Counted from the first letter of the stretch, positions 26,762-36,196 are shown. The stretch: 64,000 nt of DNA from Nitrospira defluvii (GCF_905220995.1 NZ_CAJNBJ010000017.1:62001-126000), one strand, 5' to 3'. Numbers and translations are program-made. The notes: generated by a model from the sequence alone, not told the origin.

Positions 26762-27654
26762 CGTGGATCGACCACACCGCTCAGACTCTGGCTGGAGACC
26801 TAGAGTCAGGTCCGGTGGTGCACCATGCCTATGCGGTTCGCGGGGTGCATTTCCGTTACGGAGCCTCGCGTCCACAGGGAGAGCCCTGGGTGCTTCGAGA
26901 TGTGACGCTGGAAGTCGCACAAGGCGAGATCCTGGGCATCGTCGGGCCGAATGGGTCCGGCAAAACCTCGTTGCTGAAACTATTGGCGAAATTGGCTGTG
27001 CCACAGGAAGGGGAGATCGCCCTGTTCGGACGACCGTTGCGCAGCCTCTCTCACGAGCTGGTGGCGCAGTCCGTCGCGGTGGTTCCGCAGGACAGCCCGC
27101 AGATGTTTCCGTTCACGGTCGCAGAGACGGTCTTGATGGGGCGATTTCCCCACCGACGGCGGTCGGGATGGAGCCTGGGCTTCGGCTGGGAAGATCGAGA
27201 GGATTGTCAGTCGGCGTCGCAGGCCATGGCCACGATGGACATTGCGCATCTCGCCGGGTGCGCCGTCACCGATCTGTCCGGAGGAGAACGTCAGCGCACT
27301 ATGATTGCGCGGGCATTGGCGCAAGCGCCCATAGTGTTGTTGCTCGATGAGCCGACGGCATTTCTGGATCTACAGCACCAGTTGGGCATTTGTTCGACCC
27401 TGCGCCGACTCTGTGACGAGCGCGGGTTGACGGTGGTGATCGTGTCGCACGATCTGAACCTTGCCAGTCAGTATTGCGATCGAGTGGCCATGTTGAGGGC
27501 GGGGCAGGTGCGGATGGTCGGCGCTCCCGCCGAGGTCATGTCGGTCGAAGTGCTGCGGGAGGTATATGGCTGCGAGGTCTTGATCGATGCGCATCCGCAG
27601 TCGGGATTGCCTCGGATCACGTTGCCGAGGCAAGGGATGTCGTTCAAAGGGTGA
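26758..27654 (+). CDS. btuD: Cobalamin ABC transporter ATPase (BtuD-like)
   Basis: A 298-aa ABC ATPase. Walker A is GPNGSGKT (residues 63-70), the signature is LSGGERQR (from 173) and Walker B is LLLDEPT (D197, E198). The Q-loop and the H-loop (IVSHDLN) are also present. It powers corrinoid import with BtuC and BtuF. AAAGGA precedes ATG 26758, which overlaps the btuC stop. The C-terminal 60 residues match the FecE/BtuD type. Confidence 0.9.
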   Translation: MTWIDHTAQTLAGDLESGPVVHHAYAVRGVHFRYGASRPQGEPWVLRDVTLEVAQGEILGIVGPNGSGKTSLLKLLAKLAVPQEGEIALFGRPLRSLSHELVAQSVAVVPQDSPQMFPFTVAETVLMGRFPHRRRSGWSLGFGWEDREDCQSASQAMATMDIAHLAGCAVTDLSGGERQRTMIARALAQAPIVLLLDEPTAFLDLQHQLGICSTLRRLCDERGLTVVIVSHDLNLASQYCDRVAMLRAGQVRMVGAPAEVMSVEVLREVYGCEVLIDAHPQSGLPRITLPRQGMSFKG

Positions 27655-27714
27655 TCGGATGTTGCGGGAGGGGTTCGCGCCGGCCCACCCGTGGGAAGAG
27701 AAGGGGCGCGTCAT

Positions 27715-27935
27715 CATTGGAGAACGGAGTGTCAGGAAGACGCCGTCAGCGTCGGGGAAGATGGTGCAAATCCATCACGGTGCCGCCACTGTAAGCGGGG
27801 AGTGACTCTGCACGGAGCCACTGTTCGAGGAAGTCGTTAGCCATCAGCGTGAAGCTGTTTGCTGAAAGCTGAGTGCTGAGAACTTCTTCGGTCGGGAAGG
27901 CGCGGAGCCGCGACGATCCGTAAGTCAGGAGACCC
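27715..27935 (+). promoter_or_regulatory. Second cobalamin riboswitch (btuB and biosynthesis operon leader)
   Basis: The AdoCbl-aptamer core GGGGAAGATGGTGCAAATCC, then GGTGCCGCCACTGTAAGCGGGG, is clear, and the B12 box AAGTCAGGAGACC lies at 27922-27934. It sits directly upstream of btuB. The peripheral arm (27839-27888) carries GCTGAAAGCTGA-type sequence like that in the first riboswitch. Confidence 0.93.
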
Positions 27936-27957
27936 AACTGACGGCTGTTACGACTGA

Positions 27958-27977
27958 TCCCTTCGAGCGAAAGGGAG
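27958..27977 (+). promoter_or_regulatory. Hairpin covering the btuB ribosome-binding site
   Basis: TCCCTT (27958-27963) pairs with AAGGGA (27971-27976) across a 7-base loop. AAGGGAG is the Shine-Dalgarno of btuB (ATG 27985, seven bases on). This fits translational control as the expression platform of the riboswitch. No T-run is seen, unlike the first riboswitch. Confidence 0.6.
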
Positions 27978-27984
27978 TGTCAGG

Positions 27985-29967
27985 ATGTTGGTACGTCTCA
28001 GGCCATGGTCTGTCTTGTTCGTGTTGCTGTGTGTCATACGTGTCCCGCCTGTGTGGACGGCAGCGGCGGTTGCCGACGAGCCCCCGGAGTCTGATCCTGT
28101 CGTGCAGGCCGAGGAAGTCGTGGTCTCGGCCACCAAAACCCCATTGCCGGTAAGCCAGGTGACCAGCGCGGTCGAGGTCATCACGGCGCAGGACATGAAA
28201 CGACAGAACATCAGGAGCGTGGTGGACGCGCTTCGGTTAGCCCAGGGTGTGGCAATGTTTTCGAACGGCGGGCCGGGTACCGAGGTCACGGCCAAGATTC
28301 GAGGCGGCGGGGCGAATCAGACCCTGGTGCTGATCGACGGCGCGATCGTCAACAGCGCCACCGTCGGTAGTTACAATTTCGCCAATCTGACGACCGACAA
28401 TATCGAACGAGTCGAGATCCTTCGCGGCGCGCAGAGTATGTTGTGGGGCTCCGACGCCATGGGCGGGGTCATTAATATCGTGACGAAGAAGGGACAGGGG
28501 CCGCTCTCCGCGACCGGCTTCATGGAGTATGGATCGTTCGCCTCCATCCGTGAGGGGGGATCCGTCTCGGGGAAACAGGGGATCGTCGACTATAGCCTGT
28601 CCCTGTCCCGCTGGGACATGTCTTCCTTTTCCGCCGTCAATTACAGGCGGGGGGCGACGGAGCGGGATTCGTACCGCAATTGGCAGGGTTCGGGGCGAAT
28701 CGGCGTCGATCTTCCGCATGACGGGCGGCTGGACTTCAGCATGCGTTGGATGAACTCCGATGTGCAGCTGGACAACCTGTCGGCTACCGCGCCGAGCGAC
28801 GTGTACGGCTCGAAGATCCGGAGCCAGGAATATGTGTTCAGCGGGAGTTATGAGCAGCCGGTGACGAGCTGGTGGACGCAGAAGCTGACCCTCGCCCGAT
28901 CTCAGGAGGCCTCGCTGTTTCTCCCCGGCACGTTGCAACGGAGCTTGGTCAGCGGTGCCTTCAGCACCCCATTCGGAGATCCGAACGAAACGCGTGTGCT
29001 CTCCAACCGCTTGGAATGGCAGCATAACGTGCAGATCACCAAATTGTTGCTGCTGAGCGCCGGTTATCAATTTCGGGAGCAGCAGGGTGAGAACGACAGC
29101 GGGCTCACGAATCGAATCCTGAGTTCCCACGCCGGATTTGCGCAAGCCCAGTTCAATCTCTGGGATCGAGTCTTCGCAACAGCCGGGATTCGCCATGATA
29201 GTTACAACGTCTTCGGCGATGCGACCACGTATCGACTTACGGCGGGGTATTACCAGAAGGAAACCGATACCAAGCTCCGCGCCGGGTATTCGACCGGCTT
29301 TCGCGCGCCCAGCATGAACGAGCTGTATTTCCCCAATTTTGGCAATCCCAATCTCGGGCCTGAAAAAAGTCAGAGTATGGATGTGGGGATCGATCAGTAT
29401 CTGTTTTCCAAGCAGATCAAGTTCACGGGAGGGTTGTTCTGGAACCGGTATCGGAATTTGATCACGACCACATTCGATCCGGTCTTTTGCGCGCCGTTCA
29501 GTACCTTCGGGTTCTGCCCGCAGCAGCTTGGGGAAGCCTCGACCAAAGGCTGGGAGGCCGGACTCTCGTATACCTACTCAAGCGACAAACGGTTCGTGAA
29601 GAGCCTCATTCTGCAGGCCCAATACACGAACACGCTCACGCGCGATCTGGATAGCCAAAGTCGTTTGCCGCGTTGGCCCACCGATCAGTGGAGCGCCACG
29701 ATCAGCTACCAGCCCATCGACCCCCTATGGATCACGTTGATCGGTCGGTATGTGGGCTCGCGATACAACACCACCGGAGATCGGCAACCTCTTCCGGCAT
29801 TTGATGTGTGGTCGTTGGCGGTCACCTACGATGTCACAAAGCAACTCCAGGCTTATCTCCGGGCCGAGAACCTCTTCAATGAGAAGTACGAAGAAATCGC
29901 CAGCGCCGGTACGCCGATCCGGTCGGTTTTCGGCGGCGTTCGGGTCACGTTCGGGGGAAAGTCGTGA
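27985..29967 (+). CDS. btuB: TonB-dependent cobalamin receptor (BtuB-like)
   Basis: A 660-aa outer-membrane receptor. After the signal peptide comes a TonB-box region EEVVVSATK (residues 43-51), a plug domain with VEVITAQDM and IRGGGANQTLVLIDG, and a 22-strand-type barrel ending GGVRVTFGGKS. The plug segment RVEILRGAQSMLWGSDAMGGVINIVTKK is nearly invariant in this class. The cobalamin riboswitch upstream and the cobalamin genes downstream set the substrate. The terminal residue is serine rather than phenylalanine or tryptophan. Confidence 0.93.
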   Translation: MLVRLRPWSVLFVLLCVIRVPPVWTAAAVADEPPESDPVVQAEEVVVSATKTPLPVSQVTSAVEVITAQDMKRQNIRSVVDALRLAQGVAMFSNGGPGTEVTAKIRGGGANQTLVLIDGAIVNSATVGSYNFANLTTDNIERVEILRGAQSMLWGSDAMGGVINIVTKKGQGPLSATGFMEYGSFASIREGGSVSGKQGIVDYSLSLSRWDMSSFSAVNYRRGATERDSYRNWQGSGRIGVDLPHDGRLDFSMRWMNSDVQLDNLSATAPSDVYGSKIRSQEYVFSGSYEQPVTSWWTQKLTLARSQEASLFLPGTLQRSLVSGAFSTPFGDPNETRVLSNRLEWQHNVQITKLLLLSAGYQFREQQGENDSGLTNRILSSHAGFAQAQFNLWDRVFATAGIRHDSYNVFGDATTYRLTAGYYQKETDTKLRAGYSTGFRAPSMNELYFPNFGNPNLGPEKSQSMDVGIDQYLFSKQIKFTGGLFWNRYRNLITTTFDPVFCAPFSTFGFCPQQLGEASTKGWEAGLSYTYSSDKRFVKSLILQAQYTNTLTRDLDSQSRLPRWPTDQWSATISYQPIDPLWITLIGRYVGSRYNTTGDRQPLPAFDVWSLAVTYDVTKQLQAYLRAENLFNEKYEEIASAGTPIRSVFGGVRVTFGGKS

Positions 29968-29974
29968 GGCGAGC

Positions 29975-31390
29975 GTGAGCGCACGACCGATGCATCGTCC
30001 TCGATTGATCATCGCCGGCACCCACAGTGGTGCCGGCAAAACCACCGTCACCTTGGCACTGCTGGCGGCGCTCAAGGAGAATGGTCTGGTCGTGCAGCCG
30101 TGTAAGGCCGGGCCGGACTTCATCGATCCCGGCCATCACCAGGTAGTGACCGGTCGGCCGTCGCGCAATCTCGACGGCTGGATGCTTGGCGAAACCGTGA
30201 ATCGAGCGATATTCTCACACGCGTCGGCTGACGCGGACCTGTCGATCATCGAAGGCATGATGGGGCTCTTCGATGGAAGTTCGCCGACACAGGATAAGGG
30301 CAGTACGGCCGAGTTGGCCAAGCAACTCCAAGCTCCGGTGCTGCTGGTGATCGACGGCAGTGCCATGGCCCGTTCGGCCGCGGCCATGGCATTCGGGTAC
30401 GCCAAGTTCGATCCGGCTGTGCGCGTCGTCGGCGTCCTGTTTAATCGGGTAAAGAGTGAGGGGCATTACCGATTGCTGCGAGATGCGGTGAGATCAGCCA
30501 CGGATCTGGAGGTGGTCGGGTACCTGGAGCCGGATCCGGCCATGGCCATTGCCGACCGGCATCTCGGCCTGAGAACCGCAATCGAAGAAGGGCAGGGTGA
30601 GGTCTATGCCCGACTGGCACAGTCCGCGACAAGGACGATTGATGTGAATCGGGTCATCGCGCTGGCACGATCGGCAGACGACCTCGTGCTGCCGGCTGAG
30701 CCGGCGTTGGATCTGTCGGTGAGCCAACCGCAGACAGTGCGGGTCGGGGTGGCGTACGACGCAGCCTTCTGCTTTTATTACCAGGACAACCTGGAGATGC
30801 TGAAGGCGGCGGGGGCCGAGATTGTCCTGTTTTCGCCCTTGCGTGATGCCACCATACCGGATGTGGACTTGCTGTATTTCGGTGGCGGGTATCCGGAGCT
30901 GTACGGCGAGGCCTTGGCGGCCAATGCTGCCATACGATCCGCGATCCGTGCATTCAGTGAGAGGGGCGGGGCGATTTATGCCGAGTGCGGCGGTCTGATG
31001 TATCTGACACAGGCAATCCGTGATATGGCGGGACACCGACATGAGATGGTCGGGGTCATATCCGCTGAGGCGGTGATGCGGAAGGCCGGGATGACGCTGG
31101 GGTATCGAACCGTGCGGCTGACACAGCCCTGTCTGCTTGGTCCGGAGGGCACGGTGCTGCGTGGGCATGAGTTCCATTATTCGCTGCTGGAGCCGACGGG
31201 CGAACTGCAGTATGTCTGCGCGCTCTCGGATGCGGACGGCAAGCCGGTTGGACCGGACGGGGTGATGAGGCGAAAGACGCTGGCGTTGTATAGTCATCAG
31301 CATTTCGGCAGTTGCCCTGATGTGGTGGGGCATCTGCTCGGAGCTGCGCGTCGAGCGCGCCGGGATGTGGCACCTGCGCGAACGGCCTGA
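29975..31390 (+). CDS. cbiA: Cobyrinic acid a,c-diamide synthase (CbiA/CobB)
   Basis: A 471-aa ATP-dependent amidase that converts the a and c carboxylates of cobyrinic acid (or its hydrogeno form) to amides using glutamine. The P-loop is GTHSGAGKTT (from residue 15) and the glutamine amidotransferase nucleophile is C338 in AECGGLMYL; GHEFHYS is the family motif near the C-terminus. The start is GTG 29975 with GAGG five bases upstream; a longer open frame from 29750 lies inside btuB. It is the earliest step of the corrinoid pathway encoded here. Confidence 0.93.
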   Translation: MSARPMHRPRLIIAGTHSGAGKTTVTLALLAALKENGLVVQPCKAGPDFIDPGHHQVVTGRPSRNLDGWMLGETVNRAIFSHASADADLSIIEGMMGLFDGSSPTQDKGSTAELAKQLQAPVLLVIDGSAMARSAAAMAFGYAKFDPAVRVVGVLFNRVKSEGHYRLLRDAVRSATDLEVVGYLEPDPAMAIADRHLGLRTAIEEGQGEVYARLAQSATRTIDVNRVIALARSADDLVLPAEPALDLSVSQPQTVRVGVAYDAAFCFYYQDNLEMLKAAGAEIVLFSPLRDATIPDVDLLYFGGGYPELYGEALAANAAIRSAIRAFSERGGAIYAECGGLMYLTQAIRDMAGHRHEMVGVISAEAVMRKAGMTLGYRTVRLTQPCLLGPEGTVLRGHEFHYSLLEPTGELQYVCALSDADGKPVGPDGVMRRKTLALYSHQHFGSCPDVVGHLLGAARRARRDVAPARTA

Positions 31391-31391
31391 G

Positions 31392-31991
31392 ATGACGGAG
31401 CAGGACAACCATACGGCCAGCATGCAGCGCCTGAAGGCTTCGGTGGACCGTCGTATTGAAGCGGCACAGGAAGAGAAGGGCTTGCTGATCGTCCATACCG
31501 GCGCGGGGAAGGGCAAGACCACTGCCGCGCTTGGCATGGCACTGCGTGTGCTCGGCCATGGGAGGAAGGTGGCGGTCGTGCAGTTCATCAAAGGCGCCAT
31601 CGACACGGCAGAGGAACGCATGCTCCGGTCATTCGGCGAGCGTGTGACGTTTCTTCGCATGGGCGAGGGGTATACGTGGGAAACACAGGATCGCGAGCGC
31701 GATACGAGATTTGCCCAGGAGGCCTGGGCCAAGGCGTGTGAGTTCTTGCTGGATCCTTCCTATGCAATGGTGATTCTCGATGAATTCAACATTGTGCTCC
31801 GGCACGGGTACGCCGATCTCGACCAGGTGCTGCCGCGCTTGTTATCGCGTCCTTCTATGCAACATGTGGTCATCACCGGCCGAGGGGCTCCGCAAGAATT
31901 GATAGAAGCGGCAGACCTGGTCACGGAAATGAAGCAAGTGAAACATCCCTTTCGGAAAGGGATCAAAGCTCAGGCGGGGGTGGAGTTTTGA
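31392..31991 (+). CDS. cobO: Cob(I)yrinic acid a,c-diamide adenosyltransferase (CobO/CobA/BtuR)
   Basis: A 199-aa corrinoid adenosyltransferase of the BtuR class. Its P-loop GAGKGKTT (residues 37-44) and FIKGA, FLRMGEGYTW and VILDEFN motifs are diagnostic. It attaches the 5'-deoxyadenosyl group to the cobalt of cob(I)yrinic acid or cobalamin. ATG 31392 gives the usual N-terminus; longer frames extend into cbiA. It lies one base after the cbiA stop. A second, unrelated adenosyltransferase is at 32271. Confidence 0.93.
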   Translation: MTEQDNHTASMQRLKASVDRRIEAAQEEKGLLIVHTGAGKGKTTAALGMALRVLGHGRKVAVVQFIKGAIDTAEERMLRSFGERVTFLRMGEGYTWETQDRERDTRFAQEAWAKACEFLLDPSYAMVILDEFNIVLRHGYADLDQVLPRLLSRPSMQHVVITGRGAPQELIEAADLVTEMKQVKHPFRKGIKAQAGVEF

Positions 31992-32203
31992 GAGGTCCGG
32001 TCAGCAAGACCTGCGAGCACTGCCGGCAGCCGTTCGAATGTGTCGGGTATCAATGCTGGTGCGGGAAAATCGGTATTACCGAACAGCAGATGGATTGGAT
32101 CGCTGCGCGGTTTAAGGACTGCCTTTGCCCCGTCTGTTTGCAGCAGGTGGCGGATGGGACACTTGGGCCAACGAGGACGTCCGGGGCGAATCAACCAGGT
32201 TAG
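31988..32203 (+). CDS. Cysteine-rich CWC family protein
   Basis: A 71-aa small protein. CEHCRQPFEC, then CWCGK, then CLCPVCLQQ match the cysteine-rich CWC family (PF14375), which probably binds a metal. The start is TTG 31988, whose last two bases form the TGA of cobO (TTGA overlap). The function of this family is unknown. Its placement inside a cobalamin operon between two adenosyltransferases may be meaningful or accidental. Confidence 0.78.
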   Translation: MRGPVSKTCEHCRQPFECVGYQCWCGKIGITEQQMDWIAARFKDCLCPVCLQQVADGTLGPTRTSGANQPG

Positions 32204-32270
32204 CGTGTCGCTGGGATGCCTCTCCAAGCTCGAGTCGGAAATCAGTGCTCTGGTGTGAAAGGATAGAAGC

Positions 32271-32867
32271 ATGCGAATTACCAAGGTATATACCAGGACC
32301 GGTGATGCAGGGCAGACCCGGTTGGCCGGGGGACAGCAGGTGTGGAAGGACTGCCTGCGAGTCGAAGCCTATGGCACGGTCGATGAGCTGAATGCGTCGG
32401 TGGGGTTGGTGCGGGCGATGAACGCCGAGGGAGGAAGCGCGTCTCCCGCCTCCGCGCAACTCGAGGCTGATCTGCGTTGGATTCAGAATAAGTTATTCGA
32501 TGTCGGGAGTCTGCTCGCGACCGCTCCGGGCCAGACCTTTCCCAACATGCCGAAGGTGACCGATGGCGATGTGACCAAGCTCGAAGAGATGATCGATCGA
32601 TGCCAGGAGGAGTTGGCCCCGCTCAAGGAATTTATCCTGCCCGGCGGTGGCAAAGTTTCGGCCACGCTGCATCAAGCGCGAACCATCTGTCGGCGGGCCG
32701 AGCGCGATTGCATCCGGCTGAGCCGGGAAGAGGACGTCTCAGTAGTGCTCAACAAGTATCTGAACCGATTGAGTGATGCCCTGTTTGTCATGGCGCGCTG
32801 GGTCGCGAAGACGCAGGGGGAACCGGAATTTTTGTGGCAGCGTGAGACCGATGCCCCCGGCAAGTAA
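32271..32867 (+). CDS. Cob(I)alamin adenosyltransferase, PduO type
   Basis: A 198-aa PduO-type adenosyltransferase. VYTRTGDAGQTRLAGG is the N-terminal ATP-binding signature, VEAYGTVDELNA follows, and the C-terminal helices have RRAERD and LNRLSDALFVMARW. Such enzymes make adenosylcobalamin from cob(I)alamin and are structurally unrelated to CobO. It overlaps cobU by 17 bases. The gene name cannot be given with certainty (PduO, MMAB/CobA2 and others). Confidence 0.93.
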   Translation: MRITKVYTRTGDAGQTRLAGGQQVWKDCLRVEAYGTVDELNASVGLVRAMNAEGGSASPASAQLEADLRWIQNKLFDVGSLLATAPGQTFPNMPKVTDGDVTKLEEMIDRCQEELAPLKEFILPGGGKVSATLHQARTICRRAERDCIRLSREEDVSVVLNKYLNRLSDALFVMARWVAKTQGEPEFLWQRETDAPGK

Positions 32868-33408
32868 GTCAGGGAGACCGCGCCGGCGTTCCCAGTCTCG
32901 TCTCATTCTAGTCCTGGGAGGAGCGGCCTCGGGAAAAAGCCAGGTGGCGTTGGACAAGGCCGGTCGTAAGGGACCGAAGGCGTTTGTGGCGACCGGGCAG
33001 GCACTCGATGGCGAAATGAAGGCCCGTATCGATCGGCACCGTGCGACCAGGGCGGCTGATTGGTCCACTGCGGAAGTTCCTTGCGCGTTGGGCGATTGGT
33101 TTCGATCGGAGGGTTCCGGGTATCGCACGATTGTGGTGGATTGCCTGACCCTGTGGATGAGCAATGTCTGCGGCCGCCGCATTGTCGGGAAAGATTTGAC
33201 CAGCGCCGTGGACGAATTGATACAAGCGATTCGGCGGACTCCGGCTCGGGTCGTCCTGGTGAGCAACGAGCTGGGATATGGATTGGTGCCGACCAGCCGG
33301 GATGCGCGCGCTTTTCGTGACCTCGCGGGCCGAATCAATCAGCAGTTTGCCGCTGCGGCCGACGAAGTCTATTTTGTCATCGCCGGACAATCGCTTAGGC
33401 TGAAATAA
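32851..33408 (+). CDS. cobU: Adenosylcobinamide kinase / guanylyltransferase (CobU/CobP)
   Basis: A 185-aa bifunctional enzyme of nucleotide loop assembly. It phosphorylates adenosylcobinamide and then adds GMP. The P-loop is GGAASGKS (residues 23-30; GGARSGKS is usual), [21 protein letters not shown] holds the guanylyltransferase motif with its catalytic His region, and DCLTLWMSN and [10 protein letters not shown] follow. ATG 32851 gives the right length; the longer frame overlaps pduO further. It begins within the end of the adenosyltransferase gene. Confidence 0.95.
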   Translation: MPPASKSGRPRRRSQSRLILVLGGAASGKSQVALDKAGRKGPKAFVATGQALDGEMKARIDRHRATRAADWSTAEVPCALGDWFRSEGSGYRTIVVDCLTLWMSNVCGRRIVGKDLTSAVDELIQAIRRTPARVVLVSNELGYGLVPTSRDARAFRDLAGRINQQFAAAADEVYFVIAGQSLRLK

Positions 33409-33424
33409 ACAGGAGCACGACGTG

Positions 33425-34477
33425 ATGACACTCGATGAGGTGGTGCGGCAGATTCAACCGGTCGATCAGCAGAGTGCCGCGAAGGCTCAAGCTCGCTTGG
33501 ACGGGTTGACCAAACCCCTCGGCAGTCTCGGGAGACTGGAAGAGACCGCGGTGCGGTACGCCGCCATCACCGGCGACGTCAAGCCGAATGTGCCGCGCGG
33601 GGTCGTGTTCACGTTTGCTGCTGATCACGGGGTAGCAATGGAGGGCGTGAGCGCCTATCCGAGCGAAGTCACGCCGCAGATGGTCTTGAATTTTCTCCGG
33701 GGCGGCGCCGGGGTGAACGTGTTGGCGCGGCATGCCGGGGTTGAGGTTCGGGTGGTGGATATCGGGGTGGCCCATGACTTCGCAATGGTTCCTGGCCTTA
33801 TCCAGAAAAAAGTCATGCGGGGAACGAGGAACCTCCGGCGCGAACCGGCGATGAGCAGAACAGAAGCAGCGCAGGCGCTGCACATCGGTATCGATCTGGC
33901 GACCCAGGCGGCGTGCGAGGGCATTGGGCTCATCGGCACCGGCGAGATGGGAATCGGCAATACGACGCCGAGCGCCGCAATCACGGCCGTGATGACCGGT
34001 CGGGCCGTGGCCGAGGTCACGGGACGTGGCACCGGCATCGACGAAGCCGGTCACGCCAATAAGATTCAGGTCATTCAAGACGCGTTGGATCGACATCGTC
34101 CAGACCCGGCTGATGCGGTCGATGTGGTGGCGAAGGTGGGCGGACTGGAAATTGCCGGATTGGCCGGGCTGATCCTGGGGGCTGCGGCGGCGCGGGTCCC
34201 GGTGGTGTTGGATGGATTTATTGCCGGTGCAGCTGCATTAATTGCCGTGGGGATCCAGCCGCTCTGCCGAGACTACCTCATCGCCTCGCATCGATCGGTT
34301 GAACGGGGGCACCAGGCGATTTTAGATCACCTCGGCCTCACGGCGCTCTTGGATCTCGACCTGCGGCTTGGTGAAGGTACGGGGGCCTGCCTTGGCATGG
34401 GGCTGGTACAAGCCTCCATCAAGATTCTCACCGAGATGGCAACCTTTGACGAAGCGGGCGTTTCGCAGCGTGACTAA
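33425..34477 (+). CDS. cobT: Nicotinate-nucleotide-dimethylbenzimidazole phosphoribosyltransferase
   Basis: A 350-aa CobT that activates the lower-ligand base to its alpha-ribazole phosphate. [11 protein letters not shown] at the start, [24 protein letters not shown] and [13 protein letters not shown] are conserved, and E317 in LRLGEGTGA is the catalytic glutamate. AGGAG precedes ATG 33425 (nine bases) and GTG 33422 (six bases), so the start is within one codon. It lies between cobU and cobS as in many nucleotide loop operons. Confidence 0.96.
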   Translation: MTLDEVVRQIQPVDQQSAAKAQARLDGLTKPLGSLGRLEETAVRYAAITGDVKPNVPRGVVFTFAADHGVAMEGVSAYPSEVTPQMVLNFLRGGAGVNVLARHAGVEVRVVDIGVAHDFAMVPGLIQKKVMRGTRNLRREPAMSRTEAAQALHIGIDLATQAACEGIGLIGTGEMGIGNTTPSAAITAVMTGRAVAEVTGRGTGIDEAGHANKIQVIQDALDRHRPDPADAVDVVAKVGGLEIAGLAGLILGAAAARVPVVLDGFIAGAAALIAVGIQPLCRDYLIASHRSVERGHQAILDHLGLTALLDLDLRLGEGTGACLGMGLVQASIKILTEMATFDEAGVSQRD

Positions 34478-34481
34478 GATC

Positions 34482-35243
34482 ATGTCGATGACCAGACCCT
34501 TCGTGTTCGCCTGGCATTTTCTGACGGCGATCCCGATCAGCCGCCGTTATCATGATCCGACGGCAGATGAGCTGGCGGCGTCCATGGCCTGGTATTCCAC
34601 GGTGGGGCTGATGATCGGCGGGCTCCTGGCGCTGGTGGATCAGGTCTTGCGCTGGTGGCTGACGGCCGAGGTGGTGAACGTCCTGCTGATCGTCCTGTTG
34701 GTGCTGCTCACGCGCGGGTTGCATCAAGACGGGCTTGCGGATACGGTCGATGGATTAGCCGGGGGCCGAACGATAGACGACCGGCTGCGCATCATGCGCG
34801 ATCCGAATGTCGGTGCCCTCGGCGCGACAGGCCTTTTTCTCTCGCTCCTGCTGCGGTATGCCGGCTTGCTCGCCCTACCCCAGTCGTGGCGTTTCCCCAT
34901 GTTGCTCTGTATGCCGGCGGTGGGTCGTTGGGCGATGGTGTGTGTGGCCTGGTCCTCTTCCTATGCGCGACGCGATGGAGGGTTGGCGTCGGCGTTCCTC
35001 ACGAATCTGTCATGGCACCATGTCCTGCTTTCGACGCTGGTCTTGGCCGTGGCCTTAACGGCAGGTCTGGGCCCGGTTCCGGCCTTGGCTACCATGGCAT
35101 TGGGGACTTTAGTGGTTGTGCTGGTACGGCAGGGTTGTCGCAAATGGTTCGGCGGCGTGACCGGTGATCTGCTCGGTGCCACCAATGAGCTGATTGAGAT
35201 TGTGTTTCTGCTGCTGGTGCCGATCTTGGTGATGACTCGATGA
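34482..35243 (+). CDS. cobS: Adenosylcobinamide-GDP ribazoletransferase (cobalamin synthase)
   Basis: A 253-aa inner-membrane enzyme that joins adenosylcobinamide-GDP and alpha-ribazole (phosphate). The N-terminal FLTAIPI segment and TRGLHQDGLADTVDGLAGGRTIDDRLRIMRDPNVGALG carry the conserved acidic residues of the family. Four to five hydrophobic helices surround it. Start codons at 34482 and 34488 are two codons apart and neither has a clear SD. The stop overlaps cbiB (ATGA). Confidence 0.94.
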   Translation: MSMTRPFVFAWHFLTAIPISRRYHDPTADELAASMAWYSTVGLMIGGLLALVDQVLRWWLTAEVVNVLLIVLLVLLTRGLHQDGLADTVDGLAGGRTIDDRLRIMRDPNVGALGATGLFLSLLLRYAGLLALPQSWRFPMLLCMPAVGRWAMVCVAWSSSYARRDGGLASAFLTNLSWHHVLLSTLVLAVALTAGLGPVPALATMALGTLVVVLVRQGCRKWFGGVTGDLLGATNELIEIVFLLLVPILVMTR

Positions 35244-36196
35244 CGGGCGTCGATTTAGCGCTCGCGGCGGTGCTCGACATCGCGCTGGGAGACCCCCGCT
35301 GGTTTCCCCATCCGGTGCGAGGAATGGGCGCAGTCATCGGTTGGATCGATCATCGTATCCGCATCATCTGCCGGAGCGAGCAGGCTCTTCAGCTTGCCGG
35401 CGCCTGTCTGGCGCTCGGTCTGCCCGCCTCCGTCTATGGCGCAGCCACGTGGGTGATCGGGCAGGCTGCTGCGCTGCACCCAATCCTGGGCCAGGCCGTC
35501 GGCATAGGCCTGGCCTCTACCACGTTGGCTGGGCGCGACCTCTATGACCATGTGCAGGCGGTGACCGGCGCCTTGGCGGCCGGCGATTTGGCGGGAGCGC
35601 GAAAGGCGGTCGCCATGATTGTAGGGCGCGACAGCGCCGCGTTGACGGAGCCCGAGATTGCGCGCGCGACCGTCGAGACCATCGCCGAAAGCGCCTCCGA
35701 CGGGATCATCGCCCCGTTGGTGTATCTGTCGCTCGGCGGCGCGCCGCTGGCGCTGGCCTACAAGGCGGTCAACACGCTCGACTCCATGATCGGCCATCGC
35801 GATGAGCGGTATGAACATTTCGGCTGGGCCTCCGCCCGACTTGACGATGTGGTGAACTGGGTCCCTGCTCGATTGACGGGCGGCTTCATCGCGCTGGCTG
35901 CCGGCTTGTCCACCGGGCAATGGCATCGCATCCATGAGAGTTGGTACATCTTGCATCGGGACGGTGACAAGCATCCCAGCCCGAACAGCGGACAGCCGGA
36001 GGCTGCCATGGCCGGTGCGTTGGGTGTGCAACTCGGAGGACGGAATTATTACGACGGTGTTCCCCATGATGCCGAGTTGCTCGGGGATGGTCCGGGGGAG
36101 GTGACTCCCGAACATATCGGTCGCGCAACCCGCATCATGCTGGTCATCTATGCGCTCGGTTTGTTCTTTGCTTTGTTGTCCTTGTGGGTATCATGA
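35240..36196 (+). CDS. cbiB: Adenosylcobinamide-phosphate synthase (CbiB/CobD)
   Basis: A 318-aa membrane protein that attaches the aminopropanol(-phosphate) arm to adenosylcobyric acid. LDIALGDPRWFPHPVRGMGAVIGWID is the N-terminal signature; ETIAESASDGIIAPLVYLSLGGAPLALAYKAVNTLDSMIGH is the most conserved part. It overlaps cobS and cobC by four bases each. The start ATG is preceded by cobS sequence and no separate promoter is seen. Confidence 0.95.
   Translation: MTGVDLALAAVLDIALGDPRWFPHPVRGMGAVIGWIDHRIRIICRSEQALQLAGACLALGLPASVYGAATWVIGQAAALHPILGQAVGIGLASTTLAGRDLYDHVQAVTGALAAGDLAGARKAVAMIVGRDSAALTEPEIARATVETIAESASDGIIAPLVYLSLGGAPLALAYKAVNTLDSMIGHRDERYEHFGWASARLDDVVNWVPARLTGGFIALAAGLSTGQWHRIHESWYILHRDGDKHPSPNSGQPEAAMAGALGVQLGGRNYYDGVPHDAELLGDGPGEVTPEHIGRATRIMLVIYALGLFFALLSLWVS

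Noticed and set aside
28237-29196. 319-codon open frame antisense to btuB
   Set aside because: It lies wholly inside the receptor gene, which has clear plug and barrel motifs, and it shows no domain.
30494-31732. 412-codon open frame antisense to cbiA and cobO
   Set aside because: The real genes on the plus strand carry all catalytic motifs; the antisense frame is serine/arginine-rich with no family features.
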